The translations under genes were made by a program, and so were the position numbers. The notes under the pieces were generated by a model, which was not told the origin of the DNA, made no database searches, and was given only the letters and a program-made list of their open reading frames with translations. From Dyella jiangningensis (lineage in GTDB: Bacteria; Pseudomonadota; Gammaproteobacteria; Xanthomonadales; Rhodanobacteraceae): a stretch of DNA of 64,000 nucleotides. The stretch covers positions 4,700,772 through 4,764,771 of the forward strand of contig CP007444.1 of assembly GCA_000632805.1 (NCBI GenBank). The letters are read 5' to 3'. Each line of letters starts with the position of its first letter. The stretch's first letter is position 1. Of the stretch, positions 22,999-31,028 are shown in pieces.

Positions 22999-23463
22999 AT
23001 GGCTGGCGATCGAACGCATTCCGCCTTCCACGATGTCCATGCGACACCCGAGGCGGTGTACCGCGCCTTTCTCAGTCGCGACGCCATGTCGAGCTGGCTG
23101 CCGCCAACGGGAGCCACGGGTGTTTTCGACGTATTCGAACCGCATGCGGATGGCCGCTTCCGCCTGACGCTCACCTTCGACAGCGCCAAGGGCAAGTCGT
23201 CGGAACATACCGATGTGGTGAAGGGCCGGTTCGCCGAATGGTTGCCCCACCGGCGCATCGTCATGATCGTGGAGTTCGATTCGGACGATGCCGCCTTCTC
23301 GGGCAGCATGACCATGACATGGGAACTGCAGGCGACGTCGACGGGCACGCGGGTGACGACGCTTGCCGAGCACGTGCCCGCCGGCATCAGCCAGGCCGAT
23401 CACGAAACCGGCATGCGATCGAGCCTGGCCAATCTGGCGGCCTACGTCGAGAAGCACCCCTAA
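22999..23463 (+). CDS. SRPBCC (AHSA1-like) ligand-binding protein
   Basis: A 154-residue START-like fold protein: HDVHATPEAVYRAFLSRDAM, WLPPTGATGVFDVFEPH, FRLTLTF and the C-terminal helix DHETGMRSSLANLAAYVE are typical of activator-of-Hsp90-homologue domains in bacteria, which bind hydrophobic ligands. CAGGAGCG precedes the ATG at ideal distance; the frame is open much further upstream but without similarity. It follows the GAF protein gene. The function is unknown; such genes often accompany ArsR regulators, but none is seen here. Confidence 0.88.
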   Translation: MAGDRTHSAFHDVHATPEAVYRAFLSRDAMSSWLPPTGATGVFDVFEPHADGRFRLTLTFDSAKGKSSEHTDVVKGRFAEWLPHRRIVMIVEFDSDDAAFSGSMTMTWELQATSTGTRVTTLAEHVPAGISQADHETGMRSSLANLAAYVEKHP

Positions 23464-23526
23464 CGCCGCCCATGCGCGCTGCATCGACATAAGGGTCAAA
23501 GCGTTCGGACGGCCAGACGCTGGTGC

Positions 23527-23924
23527 TTACTCGATGGCCTCGACGCCTTGCTGTCTCAGTTCTTCCACACGATCACGCATCTCCTTCAGCCGCTCCGCCG
23601 GGTGTCCGATCCACGCCATCACCTCGCCCACGATGCGGAGCGGTTCGCGCGATCGATAGGACAAGGTGGGTTTCCTGGAAACTTCTTGTCGGTGAGGTTG
23701 GGATCGTCTTCGATGGGGCCGGTGGGTTCCACGATGTAGATCCTGCCGCGCGCCGTACCTGCGGCGAGTTCAGCGCCCCAGGTGGCCGCGTCCAGCGTGG
23801 CGCTGAGGTAGACAAACGCCGCCCGCTTCCGCTTGCCGTAATTGGAGGCATAACCCGGTGCGATCAGGTCGCCGACGCGCAGGTCGGCCTTGGTGCCGTG
23901 ATAGTACGTGGGTGCATCAGCCAT
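23527..23924 (-). pseudogene. arr: Frameshifted rifampin ADP-ribosyltransferase (Arr)
   Basis: From the ATG at 23924 the frame gives TYYHGTKADLRVGDLIAPGY, FVYLSATLDAATWGAELAAG, RGRIYIVEPTGPIEDDPNLT and DKKFPGNP, an excellent match to Arr, which inactivates rifamycins by ADP-ribosylation. After GNP this frame drifts and stops at 23619. A shift of one base restores LSYRSREPLRIVGEVMAWIG, then HPAERLKEMRDRVEEL down to TAA 23527-23529, the normal Arr C-terminus. One base is therefore missing near 23665-23670. The catalytic His and Asp lie before the break, but the C-terminal third is lost. It is either a true inactivation or a sequencing error. Confidence 0.85.
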
Positions 23925-24020
23925 GGTTCACTCCGAGACCTGTCATGGCGACAGGCCGGCGATGCTGGCGCAGGGGTGGGGCCTTTCGGCAAGTACCCCG
24001 GTGTTGTATACAGTGAGGTG

Positions 24021-24043
24021 GGGGCGCATGGCGCCCTTTTTTT
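24021..24043 (+). terminator. Intrinsic terminator on + strand with no assigned gene upstream
   Basis: GGGCGC/GCGCCC with an ATG loop is followed by eight T residues, a strong plus-strand terminator. The neighbouring genes on both sides run on the minus strand, so it does not end any annotated gene. A second hairpin CCTGTC/GACAGG lies at about 23940-23956. A short plus-strand transcript starting in 23925-23990 is possible. Confidence 0.65.
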
Positions 24044-24107
24044 GTGCCCGGCTGGCTCGTTCCCGCGTGCTGGTGGTGTCGGCCACCGCGGGTTCGCGGG
24101 CGATCGC

Positions 24108-25007
24108 TTACGTTCCCCATCGCCACGCCTTGCCAAGGCGTTCGCTCAGGAAATCCACCAGCGCGCGAACGCGCGGCGGCAGGTGGCGATGGCTGGGATA
24201 AAGCGCATGAAGCGGCGCGGCCGAGATGGCGAAGTCCGGAAGCACACGCGTCAGCCGTCCCTGCGCGAGATCGTCGCCGACGTCCCAGATCGATTTGCGC
24301 GCGATGCCGGCGCCCTCCAGGGCAAGCGCGTGCGCGGCGCCGCCATCGTTCGTGCTGAAGGCGGCGGTGACCTGCACGGAGAGCGGTTCTTCGCCATCGA
24401 ACCGCCAAACCGCGCGCCGCTGGTCGCCGATGAGGATGCATTGGTGGTGGACCAGCTCGGCGGGGTGCGTCGGCGCGCCGAATTGCTTCAAGTAAGCCGC
24501 GGACGCGCAGAGCACGCGGAAATTCGGCGCGAGCGGACGCGCCACCAGCGATGAATCCTCCAGGCTGCCGAAACGGATGGCGAGATCCACGCCGGCATCG
24601 AGCAGGTCGACCACTGCGTCGGTCATCAACAGCTGCACCGTCACTTGCGGGTGCAACCGCCGGAACGCAGCCACGGCCGGCGCGATCCATTGGCGGCCGA
24701 GTTCGCCGGGAGCGGTCAGCCGGATCGTGCCGCTGATCGTGCCTACGCGTCCGGACACCACGGCCTCGGCCTGTTCGACCGCGGCGATGATCCGTAGCAC
24801 TTCGGCATGAAAGACCTCGCCTTCCTCCGTGAGCACCTGCCGGCGCGTCGTGCGCTGGAGCAGGCGTATGCCCAGTTCCTTTTCCAGCTGGGCCAGGCGC
24901 TTGCTGACCACCGTCAGCGACAGGTCCATCTCGCGCGCCGCGGCCGACAGGCTGCCGGCGGCCACCACGTTCGCGAAGGTTCGAAGACCGGGCAGGTTAT
25001 CGATCAT
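24108..25007 (-). CDS. LysR family transcriptional regulator
   Basis: A 299-residue regulator with an N-terminal winged helix (LRTFANVVAAGSLSAAAREM, then VVSKRLAQLEKELGIRLLQR) and a type 2 periplasmic-binding-like effector domain. The length and the RTTRRQVLTEEGE segment place it in the AaeR/DmlR-type group that usually controls a divergent oxidoreductase or efflux gene. The divergent neighbours at 25135 and onward (SnoaL protein, deacetylase, SDR, VOC protein) are the probable target operon. ATG 25007 begins the helix region; an upstream frame to 25067 is not needed. Confidence 0.93.
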   Translation of the reverse strand: MIDNLPGLRTFANVVAAGSLSAAAREMDLSLTVVSKRLAQLEKELGIRLLQRTTRRQVLTEEGEVFHAEVLRIIAAVEQAEAVVSGRVGTISGTIRLTAPGELGRQWIAPAVAAFRRLHPQVTVQLLMTDAVVDLLDAGVDLAIRFGSLEDSSLVARPLAPNFRVLCASAAYLKQFGAPTHPAELVHHQCILIGDQRRAVWRFDGEEPLSVQVTAAFSTNDGGAAHALALEGAGIARKSIWDVGDDLAQGRLTRVLPDFAISAAPLHALYPSHRHLPPRVRALVDFLSERLGKAWRWGT

Positions 25008-25134
25008 TGGGTTATTGTGGAACAAAAAGAAAGAATGATTCCGCCATTTGAGGGTATTTCGCGCCATTCTGGCAAGTGATCATGCTTCCCAAGCCGGCCA
25101 AGCGGCCGGTACCGGACCTACCGAGGAAGCACCC

Positions 25135-25710
25135 ATGAACGCCGCCGCCGAAAGCCCGACCCGTCCCCTGTTCCGCTCGTTTGCCGTGCTGCTGTTGGCA
25201 CTCGGCGCCGCTACGCCCGCTTTTGCAGGCACCGAAGCCCTGGTGCAGCCGCAGGTGTTGGTGGCGGACCACAGCCTGCCGCGGCAGACGCTGGACGAAG
25301 AGATCCTCGCCGCCCGCCGCTACGACACGTTCTGGAATACAGGTGACGAAGCCATGGCGCGCGCTGCGCTGGCGCCGACGTTCTTCGACAACACCTTGCC
25401 GCATGGCCGGCCGCAGGGCGTCGAGGGGGTGCTGAAGGCATCGAAGGCTTTCCGCGCGGCCGTGCCCGATCTTCGCAGCGAAGTGACGCAGATGATCGTG
25501 GCCGGTGACCGTGTGGTGACGCATTTGCACTTCACGGGTCACTTCACCGGCACGTTCAACGGCATCAAAGGCCAGGGCCAGCCGATCGACTTCATCGCGA
25601 CCGACATCTATCGCGTGGCCAACGGGCGCATCGCCGAAGACTGGCATCTGGAAGACAACCTGACTTTCCTGCAGCAAGCCGGCCTGGTGAAGTTAGGGGG
25701 ACGGTCATGA
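25135..25710 (+). CDS. Secreted SnoaL-like (ester cyclase-type) protein
   Basis: A 191-residue protein with a signal peptide (LFRSFAVLLLALGAATPAFA) and a SnoaL-like NTF2-fold domain: YDTFWNTGDEAMARAALAPT, FRAAVPDLRSEVTQMI, HFTGHFTGTFNGIKGQG and the closing RIAEDWHLEDNLTFLQQ, which is the typical ester-cyclase ending. GAGGAAGC precedes the ATG. The stop overlaps the next start (ATGA 25707), so it is coupled to the Tat-exported deacetylase. It is the first gene of an operon divergent from a LysR regulator. Its substrate is unknown. Confidence 0.88.
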   Translation: MNAAAESPTRPLFRSFAVLLLALGAATPAFAGTEALVQPQVLVADHSLPRQTLDEEILAARRYDTFWNTGDEAMARAALAPTFFDNTLPHGRPQGVEGVLKASKAFRAAVPDLRSEVTQMIVAGDRVVTHLHFTGHFTGTFNGIKGQGQPIDFIATDIYRVANGRIAEDWHLEDNLTFLQQAGLVKLGGRS

Positions 25711-26726
25711 GCACTGAAAACACTGGCGCATCGACGGACGTGCACAGCAGCCGACGCAAGTTTCTAGTGCAGGCCGGCGCAGCCGCAGGCGGCATGGCTG
25801 CGATGGCCCTCACTGCACAGGCGAAAACGGCGGTGGCCGCGCGCATGCCGAGCGCGACGCCTACGGCGGAGGGAAGCTTCTGGTCAGGCGACACCCGACT
25901 GGCAATCTCCATTTCCATGCAATTCGAAGCGGGCGGCCAACCACCCAAGGGCACCGACAGTCCGTTTCCCAAGGTGGACTTTCCCGCGAGCGTGCCTTCC
26001 GATCCGGCCACCAATACCTGGTTTGCGTACGGCTACCGCGAAGGGATTCCGCGCATGCTGGATCTGTGGGATCGCCATGGCGTGAAGGTCACCTCCCACA
26101 TGATCGGCGAGGCAGCGAAACGCCATCCGGAACTCGCGCGGGAAATCGTGGCGCGGGGCCATGAGGCGGCAGCGCACGGTCCGCAATGGCGTTCGCAGTA
26201 CGCGATGACGCGCGAGGAAGAGAAGCAGTTCATCGCCGAAGGCGTGCGCATGGTGGAAGAAGTCACCGGCCAGCGACCCACGGGCTACAACGCCAACTGG
26301 CTGCGCCGCGGCCCCCACACGCTGTCGTTGCTGCAGGAGCTCGGCTTCCTCTATCACATCGACGACCTGAGCCGCGACGAGCCCTTCGTCGAGCAGGTCA
26401 ACGGCAAGGATTTCGTGGTGGTGCCGTACACCTTGCGCAACAACGACATCCTGTTGATCGAAGGACGCAACTACTCGCCGGATCAGTTTCTCGGGCAGAT
26501 CAAGCGCGATTTCGACGAGCTTTACCGCGAGGCCGGCACGCGCCGCCGCATGATGTCCATCAGCGCGCACGATCGCATCAGTGGATCGCCGCAGATGGTC
26601 AGCGTGTGGGACGAATTCATTCGCTACGTCAAGGCCAGGCCGGGCGTTGCGTTCATGCGCAAGGACGAGATCGCGAGCTTCGCACTGAAGAGCCCGCAGA
26701 CGCTGCGCGAAGGCGAAACCATCTGA
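25707..26726 (+). CDS. Tat-exported polysaccharide deacetylase family protein
   Basis: A 339-residue protein with a twin-arginine signal (SSRRKFLVQAGAAAGGMAAM). The remainder is a NodB/PuuE-like deacetylase barrel: WFAYGYREGIPRMLDLWDRH, VTSHMIGEAAKRHPELAREI, ARGHEAAAHGPQW and SISAHDRISGSPQM. This sub-group resembles PuuE-type amidohydrolases that act on small substrates such as allantoin, not only chitin. The start overlaps the preceding stop. It lies in the same operon as SnoaL, SDR and VOC proteins, suggesting a small-molecule degradation or detoxification route, which remains inferred. Confidence 0.88.
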   Translation: MSTENTGASTDVHSSRRKFLVQAGAAAGGMAAMALTAQAKTAVAARMPSATPTAEGSFWSGDTRLAISISMQFEAGGQPPKGTDSPFPKVDFPASVPSDPATNTWFAYGYREGIPRMLDLWDRHGVKVTSHMIGEAAKRHPELAREIVARGHEAAAHGPQWRSQYAMTREEEKQFIAEGVRMVEEVTGQRPTGYNANWLRRGPHTLSLLQELGFLYHIDDLSRDEPFVEQVNGKDFVVVPYTLRNNDILLIEGRNYSPDQFLGQIKRDFDELYREAGTRRRMMSISAHDRISGSPQMVSVWDEFIRYVKARPGVAFMRKDEIASFALKSPQTLREGETI

Positions 26727-26769
26727 GGCCACGCGATTGCGTGTGCCCGTCACCCATCGAGCATCCACC

Positions 26770-27483
26770 ATGACATCGCTTGCAAACCAATCCATATTGA
26801 TCGTTGGCGGCAGCTCTGGCATCGGCGCCGCCACCGCCAGGGCATTTGCCGCGCTTGGCGCCGAGGTGACGATCGCCTCGCGCAACCCGCAAAAGTTGGA
26901 AGAGGCCGCCGCGACGATGGGCACGGGAGTAAGAACGGCCGTGTTGGACATCACCAGCGATGACGCCGTCGACGCATTTTTCGCGGGTGCGCCCGCGTTC
27001 GACCACGTCGTCATTTCCGCCGCCCAGACGCCTACGGGTCCGGTGCGTGGACTTGAACGGGAAGACGCCTACGCCGCGATGAGCAGCAAGTTCTGGGGCG
27101 CCTATCGGGTAGCCCGCGCCGTACGCATCAAGGAGGGCGGTTCGCTCACGTTCGTGAGCGGCTTTCTCAGCGTTCGTCCCAGCAAGAGCTCGGTGTTGCA
27201 GGGCGCCATCAATGCAGCGCTCGAAGCGCTGGCGAGAGGGCTCGCACTCGAGCTGTCGCCGGTGCGCGTGAACACGGTGTCGCCCGGTTTGATTGCCACA
27301 CCGCTCTGGTCGAAGCTGGAAGACGAGGCGCGAGAGGCGATGTACGAGGGCGCGGCGGCGCGCCTCCCCGCCGGCCGGGTGGGTCAGCCTGAAGACGTTG
27401 CCAATGCGGCGCTGTACCTGGCCACCACGCGCTATGCCACCGGTTCGACCGTGCTGGTCGACGGCGGTGGCGCCATCGCCTGA
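26770..27483 (+). CDS. Short-chain dehydrogenase/reductase family protein, atypical active site
   Basis: A 237-residue Rossmann protein with the cofactor motif VGGSSGIG and TIASRNPQKL, and the family ending ATGSTVLVDGGGAIA. The segment that normally holds the catalytic YxxxK reads VLQGAINAALEALARG, so both Tyr and Lys appear replaced. The whole sequence, including SKFWGAYRVARA and NTVSPGLIATPLWSKL, matches a recognised SDR subgroup that shares this feature, so it may be a natural variant and not a dead gene. ATG 26770 starts the fold. It is part of the 25135-27902 operon. Confidence 0.88.
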   Translation: MTSLANQSILIVGGSSGIGAATARAFAALGAEVTIASRNPQKLEEAAATMGTGVRTAVLDITSDDAVDAFFAGAPAFDHVVISAAQTPTGPVRGLEREDAYAAMSSKFWGAYRVARAVRIKEGGSLTFVSGFLSVRPSKSSVLQGAINAALEALARGLALELSPVRVNTVSPGLIATPLWSKLEDEAREAMYEGAAARLPAGRVGQPEDVANAALYLATTRYATGSTVLVDGGGAIA

Positions 27484-27500
27484 TCGATGCGGCCATCGCG

Positions 27501-27902
27501 ATGAAGCTCGATCACGTCACCATCGTCACGCATGATCTCGAGCGGGCTCGTCGCTTCTTCGTGGACGTTGTCGAACTGCGCGAGGGCGTGCGTCCTCCGT
27601 TTGGTGTCGACGGCCACTGGCTTTACGACGACAGCCAGAAGGCGGTGCATCTCGTCGCCGCTTCCGGGCGGGCATCGCCGGCTCGAAGCGTTCCGCGCAT
27701 CGATCACTTTGCTTTCAGGATGAACGGCGAGAACGCCTGGCATGCACTCAGGGCGCGCGTCGAAGCCAGTGGATTGCGCTGTGGCATCGCGCGCGTGCCC
27801 GCTTCCGATGACGTGCAGCTCTTTGTCGAAGCGGCGCCCGGCCTGACCGTGGAGTTTCTGCTGCATTCGCCCGATGAGGGTTCCACCGAAACGCCACGAT
27901 GA
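27501..27902 (+). CDS. VOC (glyoxalase-like) family protein
   Basis: A 133-residue vicinal-oxygen-chelate protein: the opening MKLDHVTIVTHDLERARRFF with a metal-type His, IDHFAFRMNG in the middle and the closing VEFLLHSPDEG with a conserved Glu are typical of dioxygenase- or lyase-like single-domain members. It starts 17 bases after the SDR stop, so it is the last gene of the LysR-divergent operon. The reaction is unknown. Two of the usual metal ligands (an early His and a late Glu) are visible. Confidence 0.88.
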   Translation: MKLDHVTIVTHDLERARRFFVDVVELREGVRPPFGVDGHWLYDDSQKAVHLVAASGRASPARSVPRIDHFAFRMNGENAWHALRARVEASGLRCGIARVPASDDVQLFVEAAPGLTVEFLLHSPDEGSTETPR

Positions 27903-27996
27903 GGCCCGGCCGCGCCTGCATCACCGCCGTCGAAGCCGATAATCGGCCGGGTTCGCGTCACTGGCCGGCCGATGGCATGCGCACGGCACGTGGACT

Positions 27997-28019
27997 ATGA
28001 TGCATTGCGTATACATATT
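27997..28019. promoter_or_regulatory. NsrR-type operator upstream of nsrR
   Basis: Two near-palindromic halves ATGCAT (28000-28005) and ATACAT (28011-28016), separated by 5 bases, reproduce the ATGCAT-N5-ATGCAT layout of NsrR sites. It lies 13 bases before the nsrR start, consistent with autorepression. Confidence 0.65.
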
Positions 28020-28031
28020 TGCAGCGACGCC

Positions 28032-28466
28032 ATGCGCCTGAATACGTTCACGGACTATTGCCTGCGCACCCTGATGTACCTCGGCGTGCATACCGATGAA
28101 CTGGCCACGCGTGCGGATATCGCCGCGGCCTATGGCGTATCGGACAACCACCTGATGAAGGTCGTGCACTGGCTGGCGCGCCAGGGCTACATCGAAACCG
28201 TGCGAGGGAAGGGTGGCGGCATGCGGCTCGCCCACAAGGCTGCCGACATCAGCATCGGCGAGATCGTACGGGCCAGCGAAAGCTCGACCCCGCTGGTGGA
28301 GTGCTTTGAACCCGGCAATCGCAACTGCCGCATCACGCCTTCCTGCCGGCTCAAGGGCGTCCTGGCCGAAGCCATGGAAGCCATGTACGCGACACTCGAT
28401 CGGTACACCCTCGCCGACCTGCTCGTGAAGCCAAAACCGCTCGCCAGCCTGCTTCATATCGCCTGA
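28032..28466 (+). CDS. nsrR: Rrf2 family NO-sensing repressor NsrR
   Basis: A 144-residue Rrf2 protein: MRLNTFTDYCLRTLMYLG is the classic NsrR opening, followed by the recognition helix region GVSDNHLMKVVHWLARQGYI and the wing GKGGGMRLAHKA. Three cysteines in CFEPGNRNCRITPSC match the [Fe-S] cluster ligands that let NsrR sense nitric oxide. The neighbour downstream is a quinol NO reductase with a matching operator, which supports the assignment. The start is ATG 28032; the open frame upstream would cover the operator. Confidence 0.95.
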   Translation: MRLNTFTDYCLRTLMYLGVHTDELATRADIAAAYGVSDNHLMKVVHWLARQGYIETVRGKGGGMRLAHKAADISIGEIVRASESSTPLVECFEPGNRNCRITPSCRLKGVLAEAMEAMYATLDRYTLADLLVKPKPLASLLHIA

Positions 28467-28507
28467 CTCCCCCGACCACTTCGGCTTCCGTCGACTCCCG
28501 GGACGCA

Positions 28508-28521
28508 TTGACGCAGCTCAA
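28508..28521. promoter_or_regulatory. FNR/DNR-like box upstream of norB
   Basis: TTGACGCAGCTCAA matches TTGAT-N4-ATCAA with one deviation in each half. It lies 4 bases upstream of the NsrR-type palindrome, so an FNR-family activator and NsrR could act on the same promoter. The match is imperfect. Confidence 0.45.
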
Positions 28522-28525
28522 GGAG

Positions 28526-28550
28526 AAACATGCATATCAGATGTATGTTT
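28526..28550. promoter_or_regulatory. NsrR-type operator upstream of norB
   Basis: The halves AAACATGCAT (28526-28535) and ATGTATGTTT (28541-28550) form a 9/10 inverted repeat with a 5-base centre. The core ATGCAT-N5-ATGTAT has the same geometry as the site upstream of nsrR and as known NsrR operators. Confidence 0.75.
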
Positions 28551-28617
28551 CGCGCCAAGTCACTTGCGATCGCCTTTTCATGCGGAGCCATGCGCCCCGC
28601 CTACCGGGAGCACACTG

Positions 28618-30903
28618 ATGCAATCAACACGGAGACTATGGCGCTGGCTGGCCATCATGTTTCTCGCGTCCTTCGCTGTCTTAGGGTGGCTGGGGCACGA
28701 GATCTACCTGGCCGCTCCACCGATCCCGAAGCAGGTGGTCACCACCGATGGACGGGTGATCTTCACGGGCGAACAGATCCAGCGTGGCCAGGAAGCGTGG
28801 CTGCAGGCGGGTGGCCAGCAGCTGGGCACCGTGTGGGGCCACGGCAGCTACGTCGCGCCCGACTGGTCGGCCGACTGGCTGCATCGCGAGGCGCTGGGCT
28901 ATCGCGAGCTCATGGCGCAGTCGCACTACGGCCGTCCTTACGACAAGCTCGACGCCGCCGAGCAGGGTTCGGCCAATGCGCTGATGAAGTCCACCTTGCG
29001 CGGCAATACGTACGACGCTGCCACCGGCACGCTCACCATCGACGCCGATCGTGCCGCCGTGATCCAACAGGTCGCCGGGCACTACACGTCGCTGTTCGGC
29101 ACCGATCCAGCGCTGGACAAGTTGCGCGAACAGTACGCGATGATGCCGGGCTCGCTGCCGGATGCACAGGACCTCAACGCCTTGCCGGCGTTCTTCTTCT
29201 GGTCGTCCTGGGCAGCCGCCACGGATCGCCCCGGAGAGACGCATCTGTCGTACACCAGCAACTGGCCCCACGAGCCACTCATCGACAACGTGCCCACGGC
29301 GGCGAATGGCATGTGGTCGATCGCCAGCTTCATCGGCCTGATCGCCGCCATCGCCGGCATGGTGTGGTTCCACGCCGCCAATCACGAGGAAGCCGACCCG
29401 GTCGCACCCAAGGCCGATCCGCTGTTCAACCTCGCCCCCACGCCGTCGATGCGCGCCACGATGAAGTATTTCTACGTGGTGATCGCGCTGATGGCCTTGC
29501 AAGTGATCATGGGCGTCATCACGGCACACTATTCGGTCGAAGGCACCAGCTTCTTCGGCATACCGCTCGCCACCGTGCTGCCCTTCGTCGCCAGCCGCAC
29601 GATACACACGCAGCTGGCGGTGTTGTGGATCGCCACCGCATGGCTCGCCACCGGCCTGTACATCGGCCCGGCGCTGTCGGGCAAGGAACCGAAATACCAG
29701 AAGCTGGGCGTCAATGCGTTGCTGGTGGCACTGGTTGTCGTCGTCGCGGGCTCGCTGGTGTGCGGTTGGCTTGGCACGATGCAGAAGCTCGGCTTCGACT
29801 ACGGCTTCTGGATCGGCAACCAGGGACTCGAATACACCAGCATGGGCCGCATCTGGCAGATCCTGCTGTTCGTCGGCCTGATGTTCTGGCTGCTGCTGAT
29901 GGGCCGGGCACTGTGGCCCGCGTTGATGCGCCCGTCGGAAAGCCGCGGCCTGATCGCCATGGTGTTCATCGCCGCCACTTGCATCGGCTTGTTCTACGCC
30001 AGCTCGCTCGCATGGGGACAGCACACGCACTATTCGATGATCGAGTACTGGCGCTGGTGGCTGGTGCACCTGTGGGTCGAAGGCTTCTTCGAAGTGTTTG
30101 CCACGGCCGTCATCGCGCTCATCTTCTCGCGCCTTGGTCTGATCCGTGCCTCGACCGCCAATGCAGCCATCGTGCTGGAAACCATCGTGTTCCTGTTCGG
30201 CGGCATCCTCGGCACGCTGCATCACCTGTACTTCACCGGCACGCCGACCTCGGTCATTGCGGTGGGCGCGATGTTCTCCGCACTGGAAGTGGTGCCGCTG
30301 GCAATGATCGGCTTCGAGGGCTACCGCAACTACCAGCGCAGCAAGGCGGCACCCTGGGTGGCCAACTACAAGTGGATCATCCTCTGCTTCATCGCCGTGG
30401 GCTTCTGGAACACGGTCGGTGCGGGCCTGCTCGGCTTCGCCATCAATCCGCCGATCTCGCTGTACTACGTGCAGGGCCTCAACCTGACACCGGCTCATGG
30501 ACATGCGGCGCTGTTCGGTGTGTACGGCATGCTCGGCATCGGCCTGATGCTGTTCTGTCTGCGCGGCCTGGCGCCACGCGCCAACTGGTCGGACTCGCTG
30601 CTGAAGTCGATGTTCTGGCTGCTCAACATCGGCCTCGCCATGATGGTCTTCATCTCGCTGGTGCCGTCGGGCATCTACCAGGCATGGACCAGCGTCGAGT
30701 ATGGCCTGTGGTATGCGCGTTCACCCGACGTGGTCCATTCGGCCTTCATGCAGTGGATGGTGTGGCTGCGCGTGCCAGGCGACGTGGTGTTCGCCCTGGG
30801 CATCGCCTACCTCGCGGCCTTCGCCTGGAAACTGCTGGCTCGCACCAGGGCACCGGCACCGGCGAGCGTGATCGCGCCGCAGGCCACGCGCTCCCAGGCA
30901 TGA
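28618..30903 (+). CDS. norB: Quinol-dependent nitric oxide reductase (qNOR)
   Basis: A single-subunit NO reductase of 761 residues, the fused form that reduces 2 NO to N2O with electrons from quinol in the inner membrane. An N-terminal TM anchor is followed by a periplasmic domain (GEQIQRGQEAWLQAGGQQLG) and then 12 or more TM helices. Haem and FeB ligands are visible in TIHTQLAVLWIATAWL, WWLVHLWVEGFFEVF, LHHLYFTGTP and AHGHAALFGVYGM. The start is ATG 28618, with GGGAG upstream and the first TM right after it. The gene lies directly after nsrR and behind an NsrR-type palindrome. It serves NO detoxification or denitrification. Confidence 0.96.
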   Translation: MQSTRRLWRWLAIMFLASFAVLGWLGHEIYLAAPPIPKQVVTTDGRVIFTGEQIQRGQEAWLQAGGQQLGTVWGHGSYVAPDWSADWLHREALGYRELMAQSHYGRPYDKLDAAEQGSANALMKSTLRGNTYDAATGTLTIDADRAAVIQQVAGHYTSLFGTDPALDKLREQYAMMPGSLPDAQDLNALPAFFFWSSWAAATDRPGETHLSYTSNWPHEPLIDNVPTAANGMWSIASFIGLIAAIAGMVWFHAANHEEADPVAPKADPLFNLAPTPSMRATMKYFYVVIALMALQVIMGVITAHYSVEGTSFFGIPLATVLPFVASRTIHTQLAVLWIATAWLATGLYIGPALSGKEPKYQKLGVNALLVALVVVVAGSLVCGWLGTMQKLGFDYGFWIGNQGLEYTSMGRIWQILLFVGLMFWLLLMGRALWPALMRPSESRGLIAMVFIAATCIGLFYASSLAWGQHTHYSMIEYWRWWLVHLWVEGFFEVFATAVIALIFSRLGLIRASTANAAIVLETIVFLFGGILGTLHHLYFTGTPTSVIAVGAMFSALEVVPLAMIGFEGYRNYQRSKAAPWVANYKWIILCFIAVGFWNTVGAGLLGFAINPPISLYYVQGLNLTPAHGHAALFGVYGMLGIGLMLFCLRGLAPRANWSDSLLKSMFWLLNIGLAMMVFISLVPSGIYQAWTSVEYGLWYARSPDVVHSAFMQWMVWLRVPGDVVFALGIAYLAAFAWKLLARTRAPAPASVIAPQATRSQA

Positions 30904-30917
30904 CGTGTATTGGATCG

Positions 30918-30955
30918 AAGGAGGCCGGTGTCTTCACCGGCCTCCTTCCTCTTTT
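30918..30955 (+). terminator. Terminator after norB
   Basis: A perfect 13-bp stem AAGGAGGCCGGTG/CACCGGCCTCCTT with a TCTT loop, followed by CCTCTTTT. It separates norB from the cytochrome gene 74 bases downstream. Confidence 0.85.
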
Positions 30956-31028
30956 CCGACAGCCCGCAGGCCAATGCACGCGCTCGCTCGCCGTCCTGTC
31001 CAAGCCGCAACCGACGCTTCGTTATCTC

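Noticed and set aside
28681..30504. A 607-codon minus-strand open frame opposite norB
   Set aside because: Antisense to an unmistakable quinol NO reductase; no recognisable domain.
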